From: JBDTSW01 sp051004675
GTDB lineage: Bacteria > Actinomycetota > Thermoleophilia > Solirubrobacterales > 70-9
Length of the DNA: 36,489 bases
Direction of reading: 5' to 3'
NCBI GenBank assembly: GCA_051004675.1
Contig: JBPCKC010000009.1
Location: 1-36,489, forward strand
In this document: piece by piece, positions 8,065 to 16,265 of the stretch
How positions within the stretch are numbered: position 1 is the stretch's first letter
How the letters are laid out: every line of letters starts with the position of its first letter
Made by a program: the position numbers and the translations under genes
Notes under the pieces: generated by a model
Told to the model about the DNA's origin: nothing
What the model saw: only the letters and a program-made list of their open reading frames with translations
The model's database searches: none

Positions 8065-8514
8065 CTACTCCGGGGCTGGGCTTCCGATCGCGACGGCGAC
8101 GTCGCCGATCGCGGTTTGCTCGGCGTCGCTCACCGGCGCGTCGCCCTCCTCCTTCGCGGCGGCCACCCGCTCCGCGACGGCGAGGATGAAGCCGCGGTAG
8201 CCCTCGACCTCCTCGCTCGTCGCCTTGGACTCCAGCAGCGCGATCGTCGAGCGCAGGTGGGTGAGCGAGTGCTCGCGCAGCTCGCCGACGTCACCGTGGC
8301 GCGTTCGATCCACCTTCGGCTTGGTCGCGAGCACCTCGTCCATCAGCTCGCTGCCGCCGTGATGCTTCGCCGCCTCGCCGTAGGCCTTGGCGATGGAGAA
8401 CGCCTCGCGGAACGTCCCGCCGCGCTCGGCGATCGATACGAGCAGGCCCGCCGCCGGCGGGCCCTCGAGCACCTGCTCCCACTCCTCGTCCGTGAAGTCC
8501 GCCTTGCCGGTCAT
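8065..8514 (-). CDS. Conserved hypothetical helical protein
   Basis: 149 residues beginning MTGKADFTDEEWEQVLEGPPAAGLLV, with GGAGG five bases upstream of the ATG. Mostly alpha helical, soluble, acidic, with no membrane segment or recognisable catalytic motif. It looks like a family of short actinobacterial proteins that begin with an FT(D/E)EEW segment. It is the last of three genes on this strand after the DUF5995 and PASTA genes, but a 131-bp gap separates it from the PASTA gene, so it may have its own promoter. Confidence 0.7.
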   Translation of the reverse strand: MTGKADFTDEEWEQVLEGPPAAGLLVSIAERGGTFREAFSIAKAYGEAAKHHGGSELMDEVLATKPKVDRTRHGDVGELREHSLTHLRSTIALLESKATSEEVEGYRGFILAVAERVAAAKEEGDAPVSDAEQTAIGDVAVAIGSPAPE

Positions 8515-8645
8515 CCAAGCCTCCGTCGAATCGATTGCACCACCAGTATCTCCGCGCGCCGCGGGGCGCGGAGTATGCCGGTGGACGAGAGCGCGGCGAT
8601 CGAAGGCCTCGAGCGCACCGAGGCCACCCTTCGGCTCTGCGTGAG

Positions 8646-8972
8646 CTACCGCGAGCGCCGGTCGCGGCGCGACTCGTAGACCATCACCCGCACTTTGCTG
8701 CCGGTGGGCAGGACGATCCCGCCGCGGTAGTCCTGGAAGACGATCTGGCCGTTCACCCGGTAGCGCTGGGGCAGCTTCTGGGCGCCGCGCGGGCGCCGCA
8801 GCACCTCCGCCTCCAGCGCGCGCTCGTCAAGGCGCTTCTCGGCCTGGGCTTCGGAGAGGCCGAGCAGCCAGGGCACCGAGGTGCGCTTGGTGCCGTCGCC
8901 GACGTACGTGAGCGCAATGATCAGGCCCGCGATCACGAGCACGGCCTCGATCTTGTGCGCGATTCCAGTCAA
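8646..8972 (-). CDS. Membrane-anchored single PASTA-domain protein
   Basis: 108 residues. One membrane helix (about 8-24, VLVIAGLIIALTYVG) is followed by a single PASTA-like domain: VPWLLGLSEAQAEKRLDERAL, then LPTGSKVRVMVYES, matching the VPxxxGxxxxxAxxxL ... GSxVxVxV pattern. PASTA domains bind muropeptides or beta-lactam-like ligands on the outside of Gram-positive cells, usually in PknB kinases and PBPs. Here no kinase or transpeptidase is attached. The start is TTG at 8972; a TAGCAT hexamer lies 11 bases upstream. The protein may act as a cell-wall sensor or accessory factor, by inference. Confidence 0.7.
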   Translation of the reverse strand: MTGIAHKIEAVLVIAGLIIALTYVGDGTKRTSVPWLLGLSEAQAEKRLDERALEAEVLRRPRGAQKLPQRYRVNGQIVFQDYRGGIVLPTGSKVRVMVYESRRDRRSR

Positions 8973-9030
8973 GCGAGCGGGGAATGCTAGTGACCGCCGA
9001 GCGGCGCCCGCTTGGACGCAACGCCGGAGA

Positions 9031-9933
9031 TCAGCCGCCTAGCTGCGACTGACAGTAAGCGTCGCGCTGGGCGCGGTAGCCGGGCGCCGGCATGGCCGCG
9101 ATGAGTTGCGCGGTGAGCCCGGCGTAGGCCTCGATCCGCTGTGCCACCTGGCCACGCTCGGCCGGCGTGCCGGCGTTCACGAGCTGCTCGGCATGGCGCC
9201 AGACCATCTCGCGCCAGCCGCGGACGGCCTCGAGCCCCGCCATGTCGTCGATCGGCACCTGGGACGGGTTGGTGAGATCGAGCGAGGGGTCGAAGCGCTT
9301 GCGGACCGCCGCCACGACGGGCTCGTATGCCCTGGTGAGCACCGCGTTCACGGCGTCGTGGTCGGGCTTTCGCGTGTGGCCCTCGCGCGTTCTCACCCCG
9401 AGGGCCGCGATCACGAACGGCATGTCGTTCTGGACGTGGGCGTTGATCCCCAGGAGCATGTCCTGGGCCCCGTAGACGCTGCCGGACTCGGCCGTCTCCA
9501 GCGCGATCCGCCACGCCTGCGGCACCGGGTCGCCCCGCTCCCACGCCCGCAGCACGCGGAAGTAGAAGTTGACGAACAGGGCGTCCTCGACGAAGAGGTA
9601 CTCGCGGTAGCGGACCATGCCGGGGTCGTCCATGATCATCCCGCGAAAGACGCGGGTGAGGGTCATGTAGGTGGTGGCGAAGACGCCACGGTGATCGCAT
9701 CCGAAGCGGTCGCGCGCCACTCGCAGGCGCCGCAGCGCGCTGTTGACGCAGCGCAGGCCGGGCGTGCGGCAGTGCGCCACGCCCTCGGGGCGCTGCTGGC
9801 CCGGACTGGCCACGGGCGGCAGCAGATCGCTCCACGCGATGCCCGGGTAGGAGACCTGTGCGGAGGCCGGTGCCGGCACCGCGGCGACGATCGCGGCGGC
9901 GGCGAGCAGGCTAATCGCGATCCCCTTCAACAC
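9031..9933 (-). CDS. Secreted DUF5995 family protein
   Basis: 300 residues starting at GTG 9933, with a signal peptide (1-25, ending ASA|Q). The mature part has the DUF5995 hallmark of a helical region with INAHVQNDMPFVIAALG and repeated Asp/His residues. Four Cys occur in the mature protein, three of them N-terminal, fitting an exported protein. Function of the family is not established. TAGCAT (9941-9946 complement) sits seven bases before the GTG with no ribosome site, so the mRNA is probably leaderless. Confidence 0.82.
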   Translation of the reverse strand: MLKGIAISLLAAAAIVAAVPAPASAQVSYPGIAWSDLLPPVASPGQQRPEGVAHCRTPGLRCVNSALRRLRVARDRFGCDHRGVFATTYMTLTRVFRGMIMDDPGMVRYREYLFVEDALFVNFYFRVLRAWERGDPVPQAWRIALETAESGSVYGAQDMLLGINAHVQNDMPFVIAALGVRTREGHTRKPDHDAVNAVLTRAYEPVVAAVRKRFDPSLDLTNPSQVPIDDMAGLEAVRGWREMVWRHAEQLVNAGTPAERGQVAQRIEAYAGLTAQLIAAMPAPGYRAQRDAYCQSQLGG

Positions 9934-10090
9934 ACCGCTGATGCTACGCCGCGACCGGCGGCCGCGCGCCGGTCCCCCGAGGAGCGTCCTGCCCTACCGA
10001 CCCGTGGGGTGGACCAAACAGGACGGCCCCCACGCGGCTTGCGCATTGAGGGTCTCAAGGTGGCGGGGTCGCGGCCGATATAAGGGGGGC

Positions 10091-10348
10091 ATGGAAATGC
10101 GCGTCGAACGAATCGTGCTCGAAACCGAGCATCACCGGATCACCGGCGATCTGCACCTGCCCCGCGAGGGCTATCGCAGTCGCCTCTCCGACTATCTGAA
10201 CCGCGGGGACGACCAGTTCGTCCCGCTCTCGAACGCCATCGTGGGGCCGATCAACGGCAACGGCCACAGCGACGACCGCGACTTCCTCGCCGTCGCCCGC
10301 GCCCACGTGACCCTCGCCTATCCGGCCGGCGAGGGCGATCTGGCCTAG
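10091..10348 (+). CDS. DUF6812 family small protein
   Basis: 85 residues starting MEMRVERIVLETEHHRITGDLHLP, an all-beta protein with FVPLSNAIVGPING near the middle, as in DUF6812. AAGGGGGG precedes the ATG directly. An in-frame extension to 9941 is rejected because it is Arg-rich and lacks a better site. It is convergent with the alcohol dehydrogenase gene five bases downstream. Function unknown. Confidence 0.75.
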   Translation: MEMRVERIVLETEHHRITGDLHLPREGYRSRLSDYLNRGDDQFVPLSNAIVGPINGNGHSDDRDFLAVARAHVTLAYPAGEGDLA

Positions 10349-10353
10349 CCGCC

Positions 10354-11388
10354 CTACGGGGCGAGCAGGATCTTGAGCGCCTCACGCCGGTCGTAGATCC
10401 CGTAGGCCTCGGGCGCCTCGTCGAGGCCCATGCGGTGGGTCACGAGCGGCGCGGGGTCGAGGGTGCCGTCGGCGAGGCGCTCGAGCACCGGATCGACGTG
10501 CTTGATGACGTTGGCGTGTCCTGTCTTCAGCGTCAGCGCCTTGATCCAGACGATGCCCATGTGCAGCTCCAGGCGCTCGGCGTAGACCCCGATGGCGCAG
10601 ACGGTCCCCGCCTTGCGCGTGATCCGGCAGGCCAGCTCGAGCGCGTCGGGATGCCCGACCGCGTCGACCGTCACGTCCACCCCACGCCCCTCCGTCGCCG
10701 CCTTGACCGCTCCACGCACGTCCGACTCGGTGAGGTGAACGGCCTCGGCGCCGAACGCCTCCGCCATAGCCAGGCGGTCGGCCACGGTGTCGACGGCGAT
10801 CACCGTCCGTGCCCCCGCGGCGCGAGCGGCCTGGACCGCGCACAGGCCGACGGGACCCAGCCCCAGCACGGCGATGGTCCCGCCCTCCTCCAGCCCGCTC
10901 TCGACGACCGCGTGATAACCCGTCCCCATCACATCGCCGGCGAACAGCGCGACGTCGTCGGAGAGGCCCTCCGGCACGGCGCGGAGCGTGAGATTGGCGT
11001 GCGGCACGAGCACCTGCTCCGCCTGGGCTCCCTGCAGCGAGCCCAATGTCGCGCCGTGACCGAACACACGCCCCTCATCGCACTTGTGGAAGTCCTCGCG
11101 CAAGCAGAAGAAGCACTCGCCGCAGGCGGTGCTGTAGGTGCCGATCACGCGGTCGCCCTCTGCGACCCTCGTCACGTCCGCGCCGACGGCCGCAACCGTC
11201 CCGACGAACTCGTGACCGATCACGAACCCGGGCTCGATCTCGACCCTGCCGTGGAAGATGTGGAGGTCCGAGCCGCAGATGCCGGTCGCCTCGACTCGAA
11301 CGACGGCGTCACCGGCACCCTCCAGCTCGGGCTCGGGCCGCTCGTCCACGCGGACCTCGCCGGGAGCCTGGAAGGTGACCGCGCGCAT
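10354..11388 (-). CDS. Zinc-dependent alcohol dehydrogenase (MDR family)
   Basis: 344 residues. The catalytic zinc site is Cys38 (GICGSDLHIFHG) and His59-Glu60 (GHE). The structural zinc site is Cys89, Cys92, Cys95 and Cys103 (CGECFFC...KC). The Rossmann domain carries GLGPVG for NAD(P) binding at about residue 175. Both zinc sites are complete, so an active oxidoreductase for an alcohol or aldehyde is expected; the exact substrate cannot be read. It is divergent from an SDR gene, and the 80-bp gap holds promoters for both: TAGAGT nine bases before this ATG, and TAGCCT for the SDR. Confidence 0.92.
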   Translation of the reverse strand: MRAVTFQAPGEVRVDERPEPELEGAGDAVVRVEATGICGSDLHIFHGRVEIEPGFVIGHEFVGTVAAVGADVTRVAEGDRVIGTYSTACGECFFCLREDFHKCDEGRVFGHGATLGSLQGAQAEQVLVPHANLTLRAVPEGLSDDVALFAGDVMGTGYHAVVESGLEEGGTIAVLGLGPVGLCAVQAARAAGARTVIAVDTVADRLAMAEAFGAEAVHLTESDVRGAVKAATEGRGVDVTVDAVGHPDALELACRITRKAGTVCAIGVYAERLELHMGIVWIKALTLKTGHANVIKHVDPVLERLADGTLDPAPLVTHRMGLDEAPEAYGIYDRREALKILLAP

Positions 11389-11468
11389 CGCCCGCCCACT
11401 CTAGTGAGACCGACCGGCTCCACCGCCGCGGGATAGCCTGACCACAACCGCGACGGAGGAGATGGCAG

Positions 11469-12308
11469 ATGAGCGACGGCAGGCGCGTGCTGATCACGGG
11501 ATGCTCGACCGGTATCGGCCGCGAATCGGCCCTGCACCTGGCCCGTGAGGGCTGGTCGGTCATCGCCACCGCCCGCCGGCCCGAGACCCTGGCCGACCTC
11601 GCCGAGGCGGGGTGCGAGACGCTGGCGCTGGACGTCACCGACGAGGCCTCCATGCGGACTGCCGTCGATGCGGCGGGCCCGGTCTACGGGCTCGTCAACA
11701 ACGCCGGCTACAGCCAGTCGGGGGCGATCGAGAGCGTCGAGATGGACTCCGTGCGCCGGCAGTTCGAGACGAACGTCTTCGGGCTGATCCGCATGTCCCA
11801 GCTGGTGCTGCCGGCGATGCGAGCGGCCGGCGAGGGACGGGTGGTGAACATCTCCTCCATGGGCGGGCGCCTGACATTCCCCGGAGGCGGCATCTACCAC
11901 GCCACGAAGTACGCGGTGGAGGCGATCTCCGACGCGATGCGCTTCGAGCTGCGCGGCTTCGGCGTGCACGTGGTCTGCATCGAGCCCGGCCTGATCAGGA
12001 CGGAGTTCGGCAACGCCGCGGTCTCCTCGATCGCCGAGGGCACCGAGGACGAGGGGCCCTACGCGGAGTTCAACGCCCACGTCGCCGCCGCCACCGCCGG
12101 CATCTACGACGAGGGGCCGCTGGCCAGGCTCGGCGCCGGCCCCGAGGCCGTGGCCGCGAAGATCGAGAAGGCACTCACCTCACGGCGGCCGCGCCCGCGC
12201 TACCGCGTGACCCCCTCGGCCCACCTCGCCATCGCCCAGCGCCGCCTGGTGAGCGACCGGACCTGGGACGCGATGATGCGCACCCAGTTCCCGTCGCCGG
12301 GAAACTAG
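11469..12308 (+). CDS. SDR family oxidoreductase
   Basis: 279 residues of the classical short-chain dehydrogenase/reductase type. TGCSTGIG at 10-17 binds the cofactor, NNAG lies near 77, the catalytic Ser is in VVNISSM, and Tyr143-xxx-Lys147 is YHATK. Arg37-Arg38 after strand 2 (TARRPE) suggests NADP(H). SD GGAGGAG (11455-11461) is seven bases before the ATG, and TAGCCT (11434-11439) is a plausible -10. Substrate unknown. The ABC importer begins just after it, but a leader with its own signals separates them. Confidence 0.92.
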   Translation: MSDGRRVLITGCSTGIGRESALHLAREGWSVIATARRPETLADLAEAGCETLALDVTDEASMRTAVDAAGPVYGLVNNAGYSQSGAIESVEMDSVRRQFETNVFGLIRMSQLVLPAMRAAGEGRVVNISSMGGRLTFPGGGIYHATKYAVEAISDAMRFELRGFGVHVVCIEPGLIRTEFGNAAVSSIAEGTEDEGPYAEFNAHVAAATAGIYDEGPLARLGAGPEAVAAKIEKALTSRRPRPRYRVTPSAHLAIAQRRLVSDRTWDAMMRTQFPSPGN

Positions 12309-12329
12309 GGGCTCCCAGGAAGGAGTAAC

Positions 12330-12385
12330 GTGCCGATCGGCACTGTTATCGGGAGTTCCGGCCGAGGGATACTGGCCGGAGGAGG
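12330..12385 (+). promoter_or_regulatory. Leader of the peptide-ABC operon: palindrome and SD-adjacent hairpin
   Basis: A perfect 14-bp palindrome GTGCCGATCGGCAC (12330-12343) looks like a dimeric repressor operator. It is followed by TCCGGCC (12357-12363) and GGCCGGA (12374-12380), which can form a 7-bp hairpin whose 3' arm abuts the ribosome site GGAGG (12381-12385). The region could control transcription and translation of the binding protein. The GTG that opens the palindrome could in theory start a longer protein, but that would place 21 extra residues before a normal lipoprotein signal. Confidence 0.4.
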
Positions 12386-12392
12386 TACAGAG

Positions 12393-14117
12393 TTGAGAGA
12401 GGTAGTCAGGTCTCGTGCAAGCGGCAGGGCCCTTGGTGCGCTGAGCGCGCTCGTCCTCGCCGGCGGCACGATCGGCATCGCGGCCTGCGGCAGCGACGAC
12501 GATGGCGGCGGCGGAAGCGGTGAAGCGGTCGAGGGCGGCGAGATCACGATCTCGCAGACCTCACAGCCGGATTACCTCGACCCGGCGCTGACCTACACGG
12601 TCAACGGCATTGAGCCTCTCTGGCTGGTGTACACGCCGCTTTTGACCTACCCCCACGAGGAGGGCCTTTCCGGCGCGGAACTCATCCCCGGCCTGGCCGA
12701 GGACCTCCCCGAGATCTCCGAGGACGGCCTCGAGTACAAGCTCACGCTCCGCGACGGGCTCAAGTACTCCGACGGCAGCGACGTCGTCGCCTCCGACTTC
12801 GAGCACACGATCCAGCGGGTGCTCAACCTCGAGTCGGGCGGAGCGGCCTTCTACGAGGTGATCGAGGGTGCCCCCGAGTACGTCGAGAAGGGCGACCCGG
12901 AGGGCGACATCTCCGGGATCGAGACCGACGACAAGACCGGCGAGATCACGATCACGCTGACCGAGGCCGACTCGTCGTTCTCCAACGTGCTGGCGATGTG
13001 GTTCGCGGGCCTGGTGCCCGGCGACACGCCGTTCAAGAACCTCACCGAGGACCCGCCTCCGGGCGTCGGTTCCTACGAGGTAACCGAATCGGTCCCGAAC
13101 CGCGAGTTCGTGATGGAGAAGGTGGACGGCTTCGAGGACAACAACCTCGGCGAGGACATCCCGCCGGCTCACATCGACAAGATCACGGTCGAGATCATCA
13201 AGAACATCGATCAGCAGGCGCAGGACGTGCTCGACAACGAGCTCGACTACATGCAGGACCCGCCCTCGCCTGACCTGAAGCCGACGGTCAACGAGCAGGT
13301 CGGCCCCGACGGGACCGAGGAGCAGCGCTACGAGGAGTTCACGACGACCTCCACGTACTACTTCTTCATGAACCTGCAGCAGCCGCCGTTCGACGACCCG
13401 CTCGTTCGCGAGGCCGTCAACCTCGGGATCGACAAGCCGGCCCTGGCGAAGCTGTTCGCCGGCGAGCTGGCCCCGGGCTGCTCGTTCCTGCCGCCCGGCA
13501 TGCCCGGCTACGACGAGGCGTTCGACGTCGAGGAATGCCCGTACGGCAACCCCAACGAGGCGCCAGACATCGAGGGCGCGCAGGCGCTCATCAAGGAGGC
13601 CGGCGCCGAGGGCGAGAAGGTGACGGTCTGGGGCAATAACGACGCCCCGACCGACAAGGTCACTGAGGCCTATGCCGACATGCTCAACGACATCGGGCTC
13701 GATGCGACCCCGAAGATCCTCGACGGCGGCGTCTACTTCCAGACGGTCGGGAACGCGAAGACGGAAGCCCAGACTGGCTTCACCAACTGGTTCCAGGACT
13801 TCCCGCACCCGCTCAATTTCTATTTCCTGGTGGACCCGGACTCGATTCAGCCGACGAACAACCAGAACTACGGCAACGTCGACGATAAGAAGATCGGCGA
13901 CGAGATCGACCGGCTCAGCCTGGAGACGGACACGGAGGCAGCCGCGGAGGAGTGGGCGGCGCTGGACGAGTACATGATCTCGCCGCCGCAGTCCTACATC
14001 GCGCCGTACGGACACCGCAAGCTCTCGTTGTTCCTGTCAGACAGGGTCGACTTCGACTCGGCGGAGTTCCACGCGGTGTACTTCAACGACTACTCGAGCT
14101 GGCAGCTCACGGAGTAG
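12393..14117 (+). CDS. ABC transporter substrate-binding lipoprotein (SBP family 5, peptide/nickel type)
   Basis: 574 residues from TTG 12393, chosen because GGAGG lies seven bases upstream and the product then begins with a standard lipoprotein signal: basic n-region MREVVRSRASGR, hydrophobic core, and lipobox GIAAC. A Gly/Asp-rich linker follows. The body shows family-5 features: LDPALTYTVNG, LIPGLAEDLPEISEDGLEYK, LRDGLKYSDGSDVVASDFEH, and VREAVNLGIDKPALAKLF. It should capture an oligopeptide or similar solute outside the membrane for the permeases encoded next. The protein is very acidic. A perfect hairpin follows the stop. Confidence 0.93.
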   Translation: MREVVRSRASGRALGALSALVLAGGTIGIAACGSDDDGGGGSGEAVEGGEITISQTSQPDYLDPALTYTVNGIEPLWLVYTPLLTYPHEEGLSGAELIPGLAEDLPEISEDGLEYKLTLRDGLKYSDGSDVVASDFEHTIQRVLNLESGGAAFYEVIEGAPEYVEKGDPEGDISGIETDDKTGEITITLTEADSSFSNVLAMWFAGLVPGDTPFKNLTEDPPPGVGSYEVTESVPNREFVMEKVDGFEDNNLGEDIPPAHIDKITVEIIKNIDQQAQDVLDNELDYMQDPPSPDLKPTVNEQVGPDGTEEQRYEEFTTTSTYYFFMNLQQPPFDDPLVREAVNLGIDKPALAKLFAGELAPGCSFLPPGMPGYDEAFDVEECPYGNPNEAPDIEGAQALIKEAGAEGEKVTVWGNNDAPTDKVTEAYADMLNDIGLDATPKILDGGVYFQTVGNAKTEAQTGFTNWFQDFPHPLNFYFLVDPDSIQPTNNQNYGNVDDKKIGDEIDRLSLETDTEAAAEEWAALDEYMISPPQSYIAPYGHRKLSLFLSDRVDFDSAEFHAVYFNDYSSWQLTE

Positions 14118-14133
14118 CCGGAGACGACTGAGA

Positions 14134-14158
14134 AGCGGGGCGCCGCCGGCGCCCCGCT
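14134..14158 (+). terminator. Intercistronic hairpin after the binding-protein gene
   Basis: AGCGGGGCGCC (14134-14144) and GGCGCCCCGCT (14148-14158) form a perfect 11-bp stem with a three-base loop. Only a weak pyrimidine run (CTCTCGTT) follows. In ABC operons such a structure commonly stabilises the binding-protein mRNA or partially terminates, so that the binding protein is made in excess of the permeases. Confidence 0.65.
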
Positions 14159-14223
14159 CTCGTTGACACGGTGGGTCCGGAGATGGCCAATCGCCGAGTC
14201 TGACCAGGAAGGTGTGAGCACGG

Positions 14224-15288
14224 GTGGCTGCTAGGGACGGGGCGCTCGGTCCGGACCGTGGCGGGTCCGAGTTCTCGCCCTCGCTCGAGGTCGAGCTCAC
14301 GGCCGAGGAACGGAAGGCCGGACTCAGCGGCGCCGGCCCGTACCGTCTCGCCGCGCGGCGCCTGCGCCGCAACCGCACCGCGCTGGCGGCCGGCGGCGTC
14401 TTCGTCCTGCTGGTTTTCGCCTGCCTCGCCGCGCCCGTCTGGTCCAACATCGCCGGGCGCAGCTACGACGAGCAGCCGGGAGGGTCGGAGACCGTCGAGA
14501 AGGGCGGCGAGGAGGTCCTTATCGTCAGCTTCGAGGGGATTCCGATCGGTCCGACGTGGAACAAGGAGTTCTTCCTGGGCGCGGACTCGAGTGGGCGCGA
14601 TGTGTTGGTGCGGCTCCTCTACGGGGGGCGGAACTCGCTGTTGATCGGAATGGCCGCCGCGATCATCACGACGCTTCTCGGGATGATCATCGGGCTCTTG
14701 GCCGGCTACTCCCGGGGGTGGGTCGACAGCGCCTTATCGCGGCTGCTGGACGTGATCTGGGCGTTCCCGGTGATCCTGCTGGGCATCGCGCTCGGCACCG
14801 CGCTCGCGGAGGACGGCCTCAAGGTCGGGCCGGTCGAGATCGCCGGCAACTCGCTTCTGATCCCGATTTTCATCATCGCGATCGTGTATGTGCCGTACCT
14901 GGCGCGCCCAATCCGGGGCGAGGTCCTGGCGCTGAGGGAGAAGGAGTACGTCGAGGCTGCACGCGCCCAGGGGCAGGGGCCGCTGCGGATCATGTTCACC
15001 GAGATCCTCCCGAACGTGGTCACCACCCTGATCGTCTTCTTCCCGCTGCTCGTGGCCAACGCGGTCCTGCTCGAGGCGGCGCTTTCATTCCTCGGGGCCG
15101 GAGTCCAGCCCCCGTCCCCATCCTGGGGGTCGATGATCGACGACGGCGTCGAGCGGATCGTCTCGGCGGCGCACCTGGCGATCGTGCCCGGCGCGATGCT
15201 CGTACTCACGGTGCTCTCTCTCAACATCTTCGGCGACGGCGTCCGTGACGCCCTCGACCCGCGAGCGAAGCTGAAGATCGATCACTGA
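14224..15288 (+). CDS. ABC transporter permease, OppC/DppC type
   Basis: 354 residues from GTG 14224; AGGAAGG lies 11 bases upstream and an in-frame stop just before rules out a longer start. The cytoplasmic N-terminus is long (about 55 residues) and precedes the first membrane helix (AAGGVFVLLVFACLAAPVW). Five further helices follow. The EAA loop that docks to the ATPase is EYVEAARAQGQGPLRIMFTEILPN at about residues 240-263. LGADSSGRDVLVRLLYGGRNSL is the typical OppC segment. It pairs with the OppB-type permease encoded next. Confidence 0.92.
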   Translation: MAARDGALGPDRGGSEFSPSLEVELTAEERKAGLSGAGPYRLAARRLRRNRTALAAGGVFVLLVFACLAAPVWSNIAGRSYDEQPGGSETVEKGGEEVLIVSFEGIPIGPTWNKEFFLGADSSGRDVLVRLLYGGRNSLLIGMAAAIITTLLGMIIGLLAGYSRGWVDSALSRLLDVIWAFPVILLGIALGTALAEDGLKVGPVEIAGNSLLIPIFIIAIVYVPYLARPIRGEVLALREKEYVEAARAQGQGPLRIMFTEILPNVVTTLIVFFPLLVANAVLLEAALSFLGAGVQPPSPSWGSMIDDGVERIVSAAHLAIVPGAMLVLTVLSLNIFGDGVRDALDPRAKLKIDH

Positions 15289-16265
15289 TGACTCGATTCG
15301 TCGTCAGGCGGCTCGTCTCGATGTTCCTGGTGATGTTCGCCGTCTCGGTGTTGGTCTTCGCGATCTTCAACGTCCTGCCGAACGGCGACCCGGCGGTGCG
15401 GATCGCCGGCAAGCAGCCGACCGAATCGAATATCGAGGCGATCCGCGTGGAGTGGGGCTTCGACGAGCCCGTCTACGTCCAGTACGCGACGACCATGAAG
15501 AAGCTCTTCACCGGCGACATGATCAGCTACTTCACGCAGCTCAGCGTCACGGAGGAGATCTGGAAGGGCCTGCCGCGCACACTGGCTCTGGCGATCGGCG
15601 CGGCCATCATCTGGATGGCGTTCGGGGTGGCCTTGGGCCTCTATACGGCGATGAGAGCCGGGCACGTCTCAGACCGGTTACTCACCGTCCTGGCGCTGAT
15701 CGGGATCTCGATGCCCGTGTTCTGGATCGGGGCGCTGATGAACTACTACCTGGGCTTCAAGCTGTCGGACGCCCTCGGGTTCGAGCTCTTCCCGAACGGG
15801 GGCTACGTGGAGTTCACCGAGAGCCCGTTCGAGTGGGCCCATCATCTGCTCCTGCCCTGGATCGCCCTCTCGATCCTCTTCATCGGCGTCTACTCCAGGG
15901 TCCTGCGCTCGAACGTCCTCGACACGATGAATGAGGACTTCGTCCGTACGGCGCGGGCCAAGGGCATCTCCGAGCGCCAGGTGCTCGTGAAGCACGTCCT
16001 GCGCAATTCCCTGATCCCGGTCGTGACCCTGTGGGGTCTCGACTTCGCGGTCGTCATCGGGGGCGGTGCGATCCTCACGGAGTCGGTGTTCAACCTCCAG
16101 GGGGTGGGCCAGTACGCGGCCGACGCGATCGGCCAGCTCGATGTGCCCCCGATCATGGCGGTGACCATGTTCGGCGCCTTCTTCGTCGTCTTCTTCAACG
16201 CGATCGTCGACATCGTCTACGCCATGCTCGACCCGCGGATCCGGCTCGAGGAAAGCACGGCGTGA
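15288..16265 (+). CDS. ABC transporter permease, OppB/DppB type
   Basis: 325 residues. The ATG overlaps the preceding stop by one base (TGATG). It begins with the OppB hallmark MTRFVVRRLVSMFLVMFAVSVLVFAIFNVLPNGDP and has about six membrane helices. The EAA loop is DFVRTARAKGISERQVLVKHVLRN. PTESNIEAIRVEWGFDEPVYVQY is the periplasm-side segment typical of OppB. In most systems OppB precedes OppC; here the order is reversed. Confidence 0.93.
   Translation: MTRFVVRRLVSMFLVMFAVSVLVFAIFNVLPNGDPAVRIAGKQPTESNIEAIRVEWGFDEPVYVQYATTMKKLFTGDMISYFTQLSVTEEIWKGLPRTLALAIGAAIIWMAFGVALGLYTAMRAGHVSDRLLTVLALIGISMPVFWIGALMNYYLGFKLSDALGFELFPNGGYVEFTESPFEWAHHLLLPWIALSILFIGVYSRVLRSNVLDTMNEDFVRTARAKGISERQVLVKHVLRNSLIPVVTLWGLDFAVVIGGGAILTESVFNLQGVGQYAADAIGQLDVPPIMAVTMFGAFFVVFFNAIVDIVYAMLDPRIRLEESTA

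Noticed and set aside
12561..14015. Long open frame of 484 codons antisense to the binding-protein gene
   Set aside because: Its product is a Val/Arg/Leu/Asp-rich string mirroring codon bias of the real gene, with no ribosome site or recognisable domain. Similar antisense frames over the acylase (5398-6297, 6484-7587) and the propeller protein are rejected for the same reason.
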